The translations under genes and the position numbers were made by a program. From Chitinophagaceae bacterium (GTDB lineage Bacteria; Bacteroidota; Bacteroidia; Chitinophagales; Chitinophagaceae), in NCBI GenBank assembly GCA_016699815.1, contig CP065012.1, forward strand, positions 2,891,001 to 2,955,000: a stretch of 64,000 nucleotides of DNA. Reading direction: 5' to 3'. Shown piece by piece: positions 53,432 through 61,665 of this stretch. The notes below the pieces were generated by a model. That model saw only the letters and a program-made list of their open reading frames with translations. It did no database searches and was not told the origin of the DNA. Within the stretch, counting starts at the first letter, position 1, and every line of letters begins with the position of its first letter.

Positions 53432-53725
53432 TTAAAAATTATCGGTTAAAAGTTTTTCCAGTTCAGTAGCGTGCCTCACCCCGGAACTGCGCCATTTTAT
53501 TTGTCCATTTTTAAAAATTATTAATGTGGGTACGCCACTTACCTGGAAAGCAGCAGCGGCAGCCGGGTTTTTGTCCACATCTATTTTAATAATAGCTGCC
53601 TTATCGCCCACACGTTTTTTTACTTCTTCCAAAATAGGCGCCATTGCTTTACATGGTCCGCACCAGGTTGCAAAAAAATCTACGAGCACCGGTTTATCCC
53701 GGTTTATTATTTCGTCAAAAGTCAT
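53432..53725 (-). CDS. trxA: Thioredoxin
   Basis: A 97-residue cytoplasmic thioredoxin with FFATWCGPCKAMAP and cis-proline GVPTLIIF. The start is placed at ATG 53725 (MTFDEIINRDKP); the frame is open 11 codons further upstream, but that segment would overlap the DUF2892 gene more and is unlike the family. With the chosen start the genes overlap by 11 bases, suggesting translational coupling. Confidence 0.92.
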   Translation of the reverse strand: MTFDEIINRDKPVLVDFFATWCGPCKAMAPILEEVKKRVGDKAAIIKIDVDKNPAAAAAFQVSGVPTLIIFKNGQIKWRSSGVRHATELEKLLTDNF

Positions 53726-53933
53726 TTTTCTGTGTTTTAGTGCAGGTATTGATGCCAAAAAGGTTGTACAGCGGACAAAAGCTTATAAAAACGCCAATGG
53801 TTAGGATAATAGCAAAAATAGCCAGCACCAATGCCAAAAAGCCTGTAATAATTTTTGTAAAATACAGGACTGCAATTAAGGCAGCAACTACCAGGCGAAC
53901 TGTTTTATCAATAGCGCCCATATTTTTTTTCAT
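53715..53933 (-). CDS. DUF2892 (YgaP-type) small membrane protein
   Basis: A 72-residue protein with two transmembrane helices (about 12-32 and 34-55). It starts MGAIDKTVRLVVA within the first 20 residues and has the cysteine-containing CPLYNLFGINTC motif at the end, both typical of DUF2892. In other bacteria this domain is fused or adjacent to rhodanese domains, matching the gene order here. The cysteines may take part in sulfur transfer. Confidence 0.88.
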   Translation of the reverse strand: MKKNMGAIDKTVRLVVAALIAVLYFTKIITGFLALVLAIFAIILTIGVFISFCPLYNLFGINTCTKTQKNDF

Positions 53934-54407
53934 GTGCTCATTTTTTTATGATACAATGCTCACGGAGTTTGTGGCGGTTGAATGTAATAAATGTAAGGTT
54001 GCTTTATTTCACAAAATTAGGTAATTAAAAATTAAATAAAAAAAGACAGCGTGACGGGGATTGGTTTTAAGTACAACTCAATATCCCCTCAAAATTGGCA
54101 TGGTTAATTTCTACTGATGTATGTTCAGGGTATTCGCATTTTGAAGAATTGGGGAATCTGGCTTTTTGTTTTTTTCGCTTAATTTCAAAGGCAAGTTACA
54201 ACTGCTAATTCTTAAAAATCAGGCCATATATTTATATCAAAAAATAAACCAAATATTTGGATTAGTTGGTATAAAATGACTTTCAATTGCCATTAATTGT
54301 TGCAATAAATTGAATATTAATTTTTAAAATTTTATAAATAAAAAGCGCCCCTTGCGGAGCGCCAATATCTTATATCTAATAATCTAGTATCTAAAATCTC
54401 TTAGCTC
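53934..54407. other. Intergenic region between DUF2892 and gcvP
   Basis: About 470 bases. It holds a minus-strand TAATTTTG element at 54012-54019, a candidate promoter for the DUF2892-trxA-rhodanese group with a leader of about 70 bases, and the gcvP terminator at 54336-54363. A short run of degenerate ATCT repeats lies between that terminator and the gcvP stop. No open frame or riboswitch was recognised. Confidence 0.5.
54336..54363 (-). terminator. Terminator of gcvP
   Basis: On the minus strand the stem GCGCTCC / GGGGCGC (one G-U pair), loop GCAA, is followed by TTTTTATTT. The G-U pair makes it stronger in the minus direction, as expected for gcvP. Confidence 0.8.
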
Positions 54408-57293
54408 TTAACTTCCTTCTTCCATATAAGCACTCAATGGTTCGCAGGTGCATACAAGGTTGCGGTCGCCCTGTGTATTGTTTACCCTGCTTACTGCAGG
54501 CCAAAATTTATTGGCTTTTACATAGGGCAGGGGAAATGCTGCTTTTGAACGGCTGTAAGGGTTGTTCCATTCATCGGCACAAATTACAAAAGCGGTATGC
54601 GGTGCATTTTTTAAAACATTATTTAGTTTATCGGCCTTGCCTTCTTCTATTTCTTTTATTTCGGCCCTTATGCAAAGTAAGGCATCGCAAAAGCGGTCGA
54701 GTTCGGCTTTGTCTTCACTTTCGGTAGGTTCTATCATAATGGTTCCGGCAACAGGAAAGCTTAAAGTGGGCGCATGAAAATTATAATCCATCAGTCTTTT
54801 TGCTACATCTTCGGCTTCAATGCCAGCGCTTTGCTTAAAAGGTCTTAGGTCAACAATAAATTCATGTGCACAGGTATTATTGGCGCCGCTGTATAAAATT
54901 TTGTATTCTTGCTGGAGCCTTGCTTTCATATAATTGGCATTTAAAATAGCAAATTCGGTACTTTTTTTCAAACCCTTTGCGCCCAGCATTTTTATATAGG
55001 CATAGCTTATGAGCAAAATGCTTGCACTGCCAAAAGGCGCTGCGCTCACGGCTTTTATGGCTTTAGCCGGGTTGTTTTGCGAAGTATGTCCTGGCAAATA
55101 AGGCGCTAATTTTTCGTTTACGCATATTGGACCCATTCCCGGTCCGCCGCCGCCATGCGGTATGGCAAAAGTTTTATGAAGGTTGAGGTGGCACACATCG
55201 GCGTCAATTTTTCCGGGAGATGTTAAGCCAACCTGTGCATTCATGTTGGCGCCATCCATATACACCAATCCACCGTTTTGATGAATAATTTGGCATATTT
55301 CCTTAATACCTTCTTCAAATACACCATGGGTGCTGGGATAGGTTACCATTAAGCCGGCAAGTTTATCTTTATGTTTTTCGGCATTTGATTTTAAGTCGGC
55401 AATATCAATATTGCCTGCATCGTCGCATTTGGTAACTACTACCTGGAAGCCAGCCATTACTGCACTTGCAGGGTTTGTGCCATGTGCAGAAATAGGGATG
55501 AGCATTACATTCCTTTGTGGTTCTTTTTTATCGGCATGGTATGCCTTTATTACCAGCAAACCAGCATATTCTCCCTGTGCTCCGCTATTGGGTTGCAAAG
55601 AGGTAGCCGCAAAGCCGGTAATATTGCTCAGCCATTGCTCCAGCTCTGTAATAATTTGTTTGTAGCCTTTCCATTGATTCTTTGGTGCAAATGGATGTAT
55701 GGCGCTAAACTCCGGCCAGCTTACAGGAATCAATTCCGTTACGGCATTCAGTTTCATAGTGCAACTGCCCAGCGAAATCATGCTGCTGTTAAGGCTCAGG
55801 TCTTTGTTTTCCAGTTGCTTCAGGTAGCGCATCATTTCGCTTTCGCTGTGATGGCTGTTAAAAACTGGGTGGGAGAGATAAGGTGAAGTACGGGTAAGCG
55901 ACGATGGTATATTTTCCAGCAATGCTTCTTCATCAAATTCCATAACTGCCGCATCTTCATTTTTTAAAGAAGTAAAAATATAGAGTATCTCCAGCACATC
56001 CCTTTGTGTGGTGGTTTCATCTAACGAAATATTGATAAAGCCATTGCCGTAATAAAAATTCATTTCATTTTTTTCGGCCAATTCTTTTACGGCTTGTATT
56101 TTTTCGATTTTCAATTGAATGGTATCAAAGAAAAACTGGTTTTCATTTTTAAAACCTGCCTGTTCTAATTTATCAGATAAAGATTTGGCCAGCAAACTGG
56201 TGCGTTTGGCAATTTGCTTTAAGCCAACTGGCCCGTGATATACGGCATACAAAGCGCTCATATTTGCCAATAGCGCCTGTGCAGTACAAATATTGCTGGT
56301 GGCTTTTTCTCTTCTTATATGTTGTTCCCTTGTTTGCAAAGCCATGCGAAGGCAGCGGTTGCCCTGTGCATCTACACTTACCCCAATAATGCGGCCGGGA
56401 ATATTTCTTTTAAATTCATCTTTTGTGGCAAAGTATGCCGCATGTGGCCCGCCAAATCCCATGGGTACACCCAGGCGCTGTGTACTGCCAATGGCAACGT
56501 CGGCGCCCATTTCACCTGGGGCGGTAAGTAAGGTAAGTGCAAGTATATCGGCACCCATTACCACTAAGGCATTTACCAAATGAGCATCTGCAATAAATTG
56601 CCGGTAATCAGCTATAAATCCGTTACTGTTGGGGTATTGAACAAATGCGCCAAAAAAACTTTCATCTAATATTGCCTGCTTGTAATTGCCAAAAACTAAT
56701 TCTATTTCAAATGGAGTTGCACGGGTAATGAGTATATCTTTTGTTTGTGCAAAACTGTTTTCGTCCACAAAAAATTTAGGTGCGGTAAGTTTATTATGGT
56801 CTTTGTTTTTATGGTTAAAGAGCATAATCATTGCTTCTGCTGCGGCAGTGCCTTCATCCAGCAGGCTGGCATTGGCAATGGGCAAAGCGGTTAGGTCGCT
56901 TACCATGGTTTGAAAGTTGAGCAAACTCTCCAGCCTGCCCTGTGCAATTTCGGCCTGGTAAGGCGTATATTGAGTATACCATCCCGGATTTTCAAATACA
57001 TTTCTTAAAATTACATTCGGCACAATGGTAGGGTAATATCCCTGGCCAATAAAGCTTTTAAAGATTTTATTTTGCGAAGCTATTTTTTTTAATTCATTTA
57101 AATATTCAGATTCACTTACCGGGCCGGCAACATCTAATGATTCATCCAGCCTTATATTTTTGGGTACAGTAAGGTCAATTAACTGGTCAATAGAATCAAG
57201 GGCAATGGTTTGTAACATTTCTGCTGTTTCTTCTTCGTTTGGCCCAATATGCCTTTGCTGAAATTCTGATTGCTGTAACACAAATAGGTTCAT
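54408..57293 (-). CDS. gcvP: Glycine dehydrogenase (decarboxylating), P protein
   Basis: The pyridoxal-phosphate subunit of the glycine cleavage system. With the start at ATG 57293 the product has 961 residues, the normal length for the single-chain P protein, and begins near QRHIGPNEEE as the family does. The cofactor lysine is in NLHKTFAIPHGGGGPG; SLGSCTMKLNA and MDGANMNAQVG are also conserved. The frame is open 25 codons upstream. The H and T proteins are not encoded nearby. A promoter element lies at 57344-57351. Confidence 0.96.
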   Translation of the reverse strand: MNLFVLQQSEFQQRHIGPNEEETAEMLQTIALDSIDQLIDLTVPKNIRLDESLDVAGPVSESEYLNELKKIASQNKIFKSFIGQGYYPTIVPNVILRNVFENPGWYTQYTPYQAEIAQGRLESLLNFQTMVSDLTALPIANASLLDEGTAAAEAMIMLFNHKNKDHNKLTAPKFFVDENSFAQTKDILITRATPFEIELVFGNYKQAILDESFFGAFVQYPNSNGFIADYRQFIADAHLVNALVVMGADILALTLLTAPGEMGADVAIGSTQRLGVPMGFGGPHAAYFATKDEFKRNIPGRIIGVSVDAQGNRCLRMALQTREQHIRREKATSNICTAQALLANMSALYAVYHGPVGLKQIAKRTSLLAKSLSDKLEQAGFKNENQFFFDTIQLKIEKIQAVKELAEKNEMNFYYGNGFINISLDETTTQRDVLEILYIFTSLKNEDAAVMEFDEEALLENIPSSLTRTSPYLSHPVFNSHHSESEMMRYLKQLENKDLSLNSSMISLGSCTMKLNAVTELIPVSWPEFSAIHPFAPKNQWKGYKQIITELEQWLSNITGFAATSLQPNSGAQGEYAGLLVIKAYHADKKEPQRNVMLIPISAHGTNPASAVMAGFQVVVTKCDDAGNIDIADLKSNAEKHKDKLAGLMVTYPSTHGVFEEGIKEICQIIHQNGGLVYMDGANMNAQVGLTSPGKIDADVCHLNLHKTFAIPHGGGGPGMGPICVNEKLAPYLPGHTSQNNPAKAIKAVSAAPFGSASILLISYAYIKMLGAKGLKKSTEFAILNANYMKARLQQEYKILYSGANNTCAHEFIVDLRPFKQSAGIEAEDVAKRLMDYNFHAPTLSFPVAGTIMIEPTESEDKAELDRFCDALLCIRAEIKEIEEGKADKLNNVLKNAPHTAFVICADEWNNPYSRSKAAFPLPYVKANKFWPAVSRVNNTQGDRNLVCTCEPLSAYMEEGS

Positions 57294-57343
57294 ATATGTA
57301 AATTTGGTATATACCGGAGCAAATGCTGCTGGTAAAATTTTTG

Positions 57344-57351
57344 CAAATTTA
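57344..57351 (-). promoter_or_regulatory. Candidate -7 element for gcvP
   Basis: TAAATTTG on the minus strand, giving a leader of about 45 bases before the start at 57293. No -33 TTG at the expected distance. The leader is too short for a glycine riboswitch. Confidence 0.4.
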
Positions 57352-57438
57352 CAATAAGCAGAGAACATTTTTGGCTGATTGCTGTTTCATTGTATATTAG
57401 TTGTGGAAAAGCTTTTTTAAAAAATAAATACAAGCCTG

Positions 57439-57924
57439 GTGAACAAGGAAACCGACCTGCTCAAAAACTGGGAGTTGAAAGCAAAAGGCCGTAAAAAAGA
57501 GTATAAACGATACTTGCAAAAGGTAGATACCAAAAAAGATATAAAGCGCTTGCCCGCCTTGCATAATGAAGCATTTTCAAAAATTGATTGCCTGGATTGT
57601 GCTGCCTGTTGTAAAAATTATTCGCCACGGTTTAAAACGCCGGATATTAAACGTATTTCAAAAGGGCTTGGCTTGAAAGAAGCCGTTTTTATAGATACTT
57701 ATTTGCAAATTGACAGCGATGGCGATTATGTATTAAGAACAAAACCCTGCCCTTTTTTAGGCAACAATAACCAATGTGGTATTTATGAAATGCGGCCATC
57801 AGATTGCCGGCAATTTCCCTATACCGATGTAGATGTATTGCTTAAACGACAGCAAATAACATTAAAAAATGCTGAATTTTGCCCGGCGGTATATTATGTT
57901 TTAGAGAGGTTGCTGGAAAAATAA
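57439..57924 (+). CDS. YkgJ-type cysteine cluster protein
   Basis: A 161-residue soluble protein with the zinc/iron-chelating cysteine cluster of the YkgJ/UPF0153 family: CLDCAACCKN (about 51-60), PCPFLGNNNQCGIYEMRPSDCRQFP further on, and a later FCPAVYYV. The start codon is GTG at 57439. The cluster probably binds a metal, but the function of the family is not established. It is a single gene, convergent with the exported thioredoxin gene. Confidence 0.85.
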   Translation: MNKETDLLKNWELKAKGRKKEYKRYLQKVDTKKDIKRLPALHNEAFSKIDCLDCAACCKNYSPRFKTPDIKRISKGLGLKEAVFIDTYLQIDSDGDYVLRTKPCPFLGNNNQCGIYEMRPSDCRQFPYTDVDVLLKRQQITLKNAEFCPAVYYVLERLLEK

Positions 57925-57938
57925 CAACCCATTTTCAG

Positions 57939-58496
57939 TTATTGTTTTTTTAACTGGTTTTCCCTGAATCTTTCCCCAATAATATTTAATTCAGATTTTG
58001 ACATGGAAGTGGTTTTCATTAATACAGCTAAAAGATAGGCCACTTCTTCATTGCTGGCCGGGCAGCCCACATTTTCGCCTTTTTCTGTAGCCAGCTGGCC
58101 CTTGGTACGCATATAACAATCGGCCAGTAAATTACCTTTATCATCTAAAATAAACCAAAAAGGGATGCCTTGTTTGTTATCTCCGTTATATTGTATGCGT
58201 ACATCATCTGCCCCGGGGTTTTCTAAGTTTTTTTTATCTTTTGATTCATCTACTACCAAATGAACTATTACAAAATTATCCTCGAATGATTTTTTACAGG
58301 CGGGGTCTTGCATGGAAGCGTCCATTTTTTTGCACCATCCACACCAGCTTGCCGAAAATTTTACAAATACATTTTTATGTTCCTTTTTTGCCTGGGCAAA
58401 TGCATTGTTCATAATTTCTTTGGCAGATAGTGGGTTTTGTGCATAGCCAAAAGAAAAGGCTAAGCAAAATAGCAGCGAAGAGAATAATGATTTCAT
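57939..58496 (-). CDS. Exported thioredoxin-fold protein
   Basis: A 185-residue protein with a signal peptide (ending FGYAQ at about 20) and a thioredoxin-like domain with active site SASWCGWCKKMD (CGWC rather than CGPC). The form resembles the DUF255/thioredoxin_7 group of periplasmic thiol-disulfide proteins. It lies two bases downstream of pyrF and is the last gene of a minus-strand cluster, although its function appears unrelated. Confidence 0.85.
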   Translation of the reverse strand: MKSLFSSLLFCLAFSFGYAQNPLSAKEIMNNAFAQAKKEHKNVFVKFSASWCGWCKKMDASMQDPACKKSFEDNFVIVHLVVDESKDKKNLENPGADDVRIQYNGDNKQGIPFWFILDDKGNLLADCYMRTKGQLATEKGENVGCPASNEEVAYLLAVLMKTTSMSKSELNIIGERFRENQLKKQ

Positions 58497-58498
58497 GT

Positions 58499-59353
58499 TT
58501 ATTTTTTTAAGTATAATTTCATTTCTGTATGATACTGCGTTGCAATGGCTTTGGCTTCGGCAGCAAAATTTTCATCCAAACCGGCATATATAATTGCCCG
58601 GCTTGCATTTACTAAGATACCACAATCCTGGTTCATAGCATTAAGGCTTATTTCTTTAAGGCTACCGCCCTGGAAGCCAATGCCTGGTACCAGTAAAAAA
58701 TGCTGGGGAATAATATTGCGTATATTGGTAAATTCCGTTGCCTGCGTAGCGCCCACCACAAACATAAGGTTGTTGGGCGTACCCCAGGAAGCCACTTTTT
58801 TTAATACATTTTCGTATAAAAATTCGTTTCGCAATGAGGTAGTTTCTTCTTCGGTAATATTATTTACCGAATCGTTTATTAATTTGAGCATTTCAAAATC
58901 CCGTGCTCCCAAGTTGCTGGTTAGGCCAAGTACTATCGTCCATTTATTTTCGTATTCCAAAAAGGGGCGAATGCTGTCTTCGCCCATATACGGCGCTACG
59001 GTAATGGCATCAAAAGGTATGGTTTCAAAAAATGCTTTTGCATACTGGGATGAGGTATTGCCGATGTCGCCTCTTTTTGCATCAGCAATTTTTAAATGAG
59101 TAGATGGGATATGGGCAACGGTTTCTTCCATAGCCTGCCAGCCTTTAATGCCCATTGCTTCATAAAAAGCCGTGTTTATTTTGTAACCTACACAATGGTC
59201 GATCGTAGCATCAATAATGGCTTTGTTAAATTCTACTACTGCATTTGGGTGCTTTTGTAAATGCTTTGGGATTTTTGTAAGGTCGGTATCGAGCCCAACG
59301 CACAGGTAAGTGCCTTTTTGTTTTATCTGTTCTGTTAAAATACTGCGGTGCAT
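58499..59353 (-). CDS. pyrF: Orotidine 5'-phosphate decarboxylase
   Basis: Makes UMP from OMP in pyrimidine synthesis. The 284 residues belong to the longer (type 2) PyrF subgroup: LCVGLDTDLTKIP near the N terminus, active-site DAKRGDIGNTS (Lys and Asp), and VPGIGFQGG at the phosphate site. It lies between the FMN-binding protein gene (four bases upstream) and the exported thioredoxin gene on the minus strand. Confidence 0.94.
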   Translation of the reverse strand: MHRSILTEQIKQKGTYLCVGLDTDLTKIPKHLQKHPNAVVEFNKAIIDATIDHCVGYKINTAFYEAMGIKGWQAMEETVAHIPSTHLKIADAKRGDIGNTSSQYAKAFFETIPFDAITVAPYMGEDSIRPFLEYENKWTIVLGLTSNLGARDFEMLKLINDSVNNITEEETTSLRNEFLYENVLKKVASWGTPNNLMFVVGATQATEFTNIRNIIPQHFLLVPGIGFQGGSLKEISLNAMNQDCGILVNASRAIIYAGLDENFAAEAKAIATQYHTEMKLYLKK

Positions 59354-59357
59354 ATTT

Positions 59358-59969
59358 TTAAAGTCGTTCTTTCATTTTTTGGGCAATATAAATATCGCCG
59401 GGTTTTGCTCTTTGCTCCAAGTGGTGAATAATGCTTTCGCAATCTTGCCGGCTTTTGTTTTGGCTTAATTTAAAAACATTTTGTAAAGTAACTACCTCTA
59501 TTCTAAAGCCCACAATGGCTTTTGCCATTTCCTCCACATATTTTGTTGATAAATTTTCAAAAGATGCAGCAGTTTTTGTTCCAATATGCCGGTCTGTTAC
59601 CTCCTTTAATATTGCAACAGAACTGGCAGTATCCAGTAATAGCATGGCTCCGGCGGCTTGTACGGTAATATAATTTACGGTGCTGGCCTGCTGTGGGTTG
59701 CTGTACCAATTGGCATCTATATAAGCATGTGGGCTGTGAAAAAGCACCAGCACATTTTTATTTTTTTCAAAAGCTTTATGATGGGCTGTGTTACGCATAA
59801 AATGCCCGGATAAAAATAATTTTTCTCCTTCTTCAATAATTTCCAGTGGTAATTGTGTTGCCACAGGATAGTCATTACCCAAAGCAATTACTATAGCAAA
59901 GTTTTGTTGCTTCATAAATTGAACCACCTGCTGCTTGTTTTTTTCAATAAAATGGGGCAATTGATACAT
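59358..59969 (-). CDS. PaiB-like FMN-binding protein
   Basis: A 203-residue split-barrel protein of the PaiB/FMN-binding negative transcriptional regulator family. Conserved pieces are an ATQLPL segment, LSGHFMRNTAHHKAF, VLVLFHSPHAYIDANWY and KAIVGFRIEV. Members were named after a Bacillus sporulation regulator, but many are probably FMN or haem-related enzymes; the role here is unknown. The gene lies six bases downstream of kmo, which suggests shared expression. Confidence 0.85.
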   Translation of the reverse strand: MYQLPHFIEKNKQQVVQFMKQQNFAIVIALGNDYPVATQLPLEIIEEGEKLFLSGHFMRNTAHHKAFEKNKNVLVLFHSPHAYIDANWYSNPQQASTVNYITVQAAGAMLLLDTASSVAILKEVTDRHIGTKTAASFENLSTKYVEEMAKAIVGFRIEVVTLQNVFKLSQNKSRQDCESIIHHLEQRAKPGDIYIAQKMKERL

Positions 59970-59975
59970 TTGCGT

Positions 59976-61328
59976 TTAGCTGAGTTTGCTCAAAATTAAA
60001 TTTTCAATTTCAATACTGTCCCAAATATTTTCAATATTGGGCAAGGCCATTATTTCATCCATTATAGTTTGCTGTTTAGAGCCTTTTTCCAATGCCTCGC
60101 TATACCTTATTTGCGGGCAAAAGGTTACCATGCTGTAGGCCGGAATCCATTTGTCAGGGTGCTTTACACTGAATTTTCCTTCAATTTTTTTCTGTAATAA
60201 AAATTGAGCGTCTGCCACTTTGTCCCTCATTTCTATAAAATTATTTAAGGCAAGGTCTGCAATGGCGTCGGCATCGGGTTTACGTAATTCTTCAAACTGT
60301 GGCAAAATTAAACTCCAGTTTTCATTATTTTTTGTGATTAAATCGTTTAATACGATGCAATCTTCAAAGCCGGCATTCATGCCTTGTCCAAAAAATGGAA
60401 CTATGGCATGGGCGGCATCTCCAATTAATGCAAAACTGTTGTTTCTAATCCAGGGAAAACATTTTACGGTTACCAGCGATGAGGTTGGGTTTTGGATAAA
60501 ATCATGTAGCAGGGTTGGCATCAGCTTTGCGGCATCTGTAAAATGAGTTTTAAAAAAGTCTTGAATTTTATCATTACTGTTGAGCGATGTAAAAGAAGGT
60601 TCGCCATCAAAAGGGAAGAATAGGGTGCAGGTAAAACTCCTGTCCATATTGGGCAGGGCAATGAGCATATAGTTGCCACGTGGCCAAATGTGGAGGGCAT
60701 TTTTATCTAAAGCAAAATCATTTTGTAGAGTAGGTGGTATGAGTAATTCTTTATAACCATAGTTGATATAATATTGCTGGTATTGAAAGCGCTCGTGCTG
60801 CAACTGGTGGTTGAGCCTTGCAGCGGAGTAAGCGCCATCGGCACCAAAGAGCAATTGAAAGTTGAAAGTTGAAAGTTGAGCGTTGGCTGCTGTTTTTTCA
60901 GCTGTAAATTGGATGATTTTTTTTTCCCAGTCAATTTTTTCGGCTTTGTGGCTGAAGAAAATTCTTACACCTTTTGCTTCTGCCAAATCCATTAATTTTT
61001 TGTTGAGTTCGCCACGGGAAACGGAGTTGATGAACTGCCCTTCTTTTCCATAGGGCTGAAATGCCGTGCTGCCGTTGGGTTGGTGGAGGTAGCGGCCATG
61101 CATGGGAATGGCAATTTTTTTTATTTCCTCCATGATGCCAACTTCTTCCAGCGCTTTAATTCCACGGTCGCTCAAGGCAAGGTTGATAGACCGGCCTGCA
61201 CTCATTTTTTCTTTACGCATATCAGGCCTGCGTTCGAAGATGGTTACTTTGTAGCCTCTTTTAGATAAATAGATGGAAAGCAGGGAGCCAACCAATCCTG
61301 CGCCGATGATGGTTACTTCTTTTTTCAT
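59976..61328 (-). CDS. kmo: Kynurenine 3-monooxygenase
   Basis: A flavoprotein hydroxylase that turns kynurenine into 3-hydroxykynurenine using NADPH and O2. The 450 residues have the FAD-binding GAGLVGSLLSIYLSKRG (about 8-24), SAGRSINLALSDRG, GADGAYSAAR and the second FAD motif GDAAHAIVPFFGQGMNAGFED. Near residues 150-160, just before LLFGADG, the coding sequence contains a run of a short nucleotide repeat that encodes AQLSTFNFQ; it keeps the frame. It lies downstream of kynU on the same strand with a 337-base gap. Confidence 0.94.
   Translation of the reverse strand: MKKEVTIIGAGLVGSLLSIYLSKRGYKVTIFERRPDMRKEKMSAGRSINLALSDRGIKALEEVGIMEEIKKIAIPMHGRYLHQPNGSTAFQPYGKEGQFINSVSRGELNKKLMDLAEAKGVRIFFSHKAEKIDWEKKIIQFTAEKTAANAQLSTFNFQLLFGADGAYSAARLNHQLQHERFQYQQYYINYGYKELLIPPTLQNDFALDKNALHIWPRGNYMLIALPNMDRSFTCTLFFPFDGEPSFTSLNSNDKIQDFFKTHFTDAAKLMPTLLHDFIQNPTSSLVTVKCFPWIRNNSFALIGDAAHAIVPFFGQGMNAGFEDCIVLNDLITKNNENWSLILPQFEELRKPDADAIADLALNNFIEMRDKVADAQFLLQKKIEGKFSVKHPDKWIPAYSMVTFCPQIRYSEALEKGSKQQTIMDEIMALPNIENIWDSIEIENLILSKLS
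60852..60880 (-). repeat. Short AACTTTC repeat inside the kmo coding sequence
   Basis: On the minus strand the sequence reads as three consecutive 7-base units of AACTTTC type, sharing the core CAACTTTCAA with the intergenic tandem repeat at 5717-5744. It is read in frame as QLSTFNFQL-like residues. Confidence 0.8.
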
Positions 61329-61665
61329 ATTCGCAAATCGTTTCTTGTTTGGTGTTATCCTTTTCTAATTTGATAGTTATCGTATTCATTCAATTTTGGC
61401 TGCTGTTCATAAATCGCAAAAGCTGGAGGGATAAGACGGCAAAGATATGCACGGCTAAGCTCTTTAGATGAATAAATTTACAATTTATCTAAGCAGTGAA
61501 ATTTACTTACGGGCAATGAAAACAGCACTACAATACGCCCAATTTCCTGCTGCCAAATAAAATCTATATTTTGAAATGCAGGAATGGCATATATTGAATA
61601 GGAACTTAATAACTGTGAAGAAGGAGACGGAAATATGGGATACGGAAACTTTTAGTGTTGTAATA
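61329..61665. other. Intergenic region between kynU and kmo
   Basis: About 340 bases. A minus-strand TATCTTTG at 61440-61447 is a candidate promoter for kmo and the genes after it, with a leader of about 105 bases. No terminator for kynU, open frame or known RNA was recognised. Confidence 0.4.

Noticed and set aside
53726..53758. Longer start for thioredoxin
   Set aside because: It increases the overlap with the DUF2892 gene and adds residues not typical of TrxA.
57294..57438. Glycine riboswitch upstream of gcvP
   Set aside because: The space between gcvP and the divergent cysteine-cluster gene is too short and no tandem aptamer motifs are visible.
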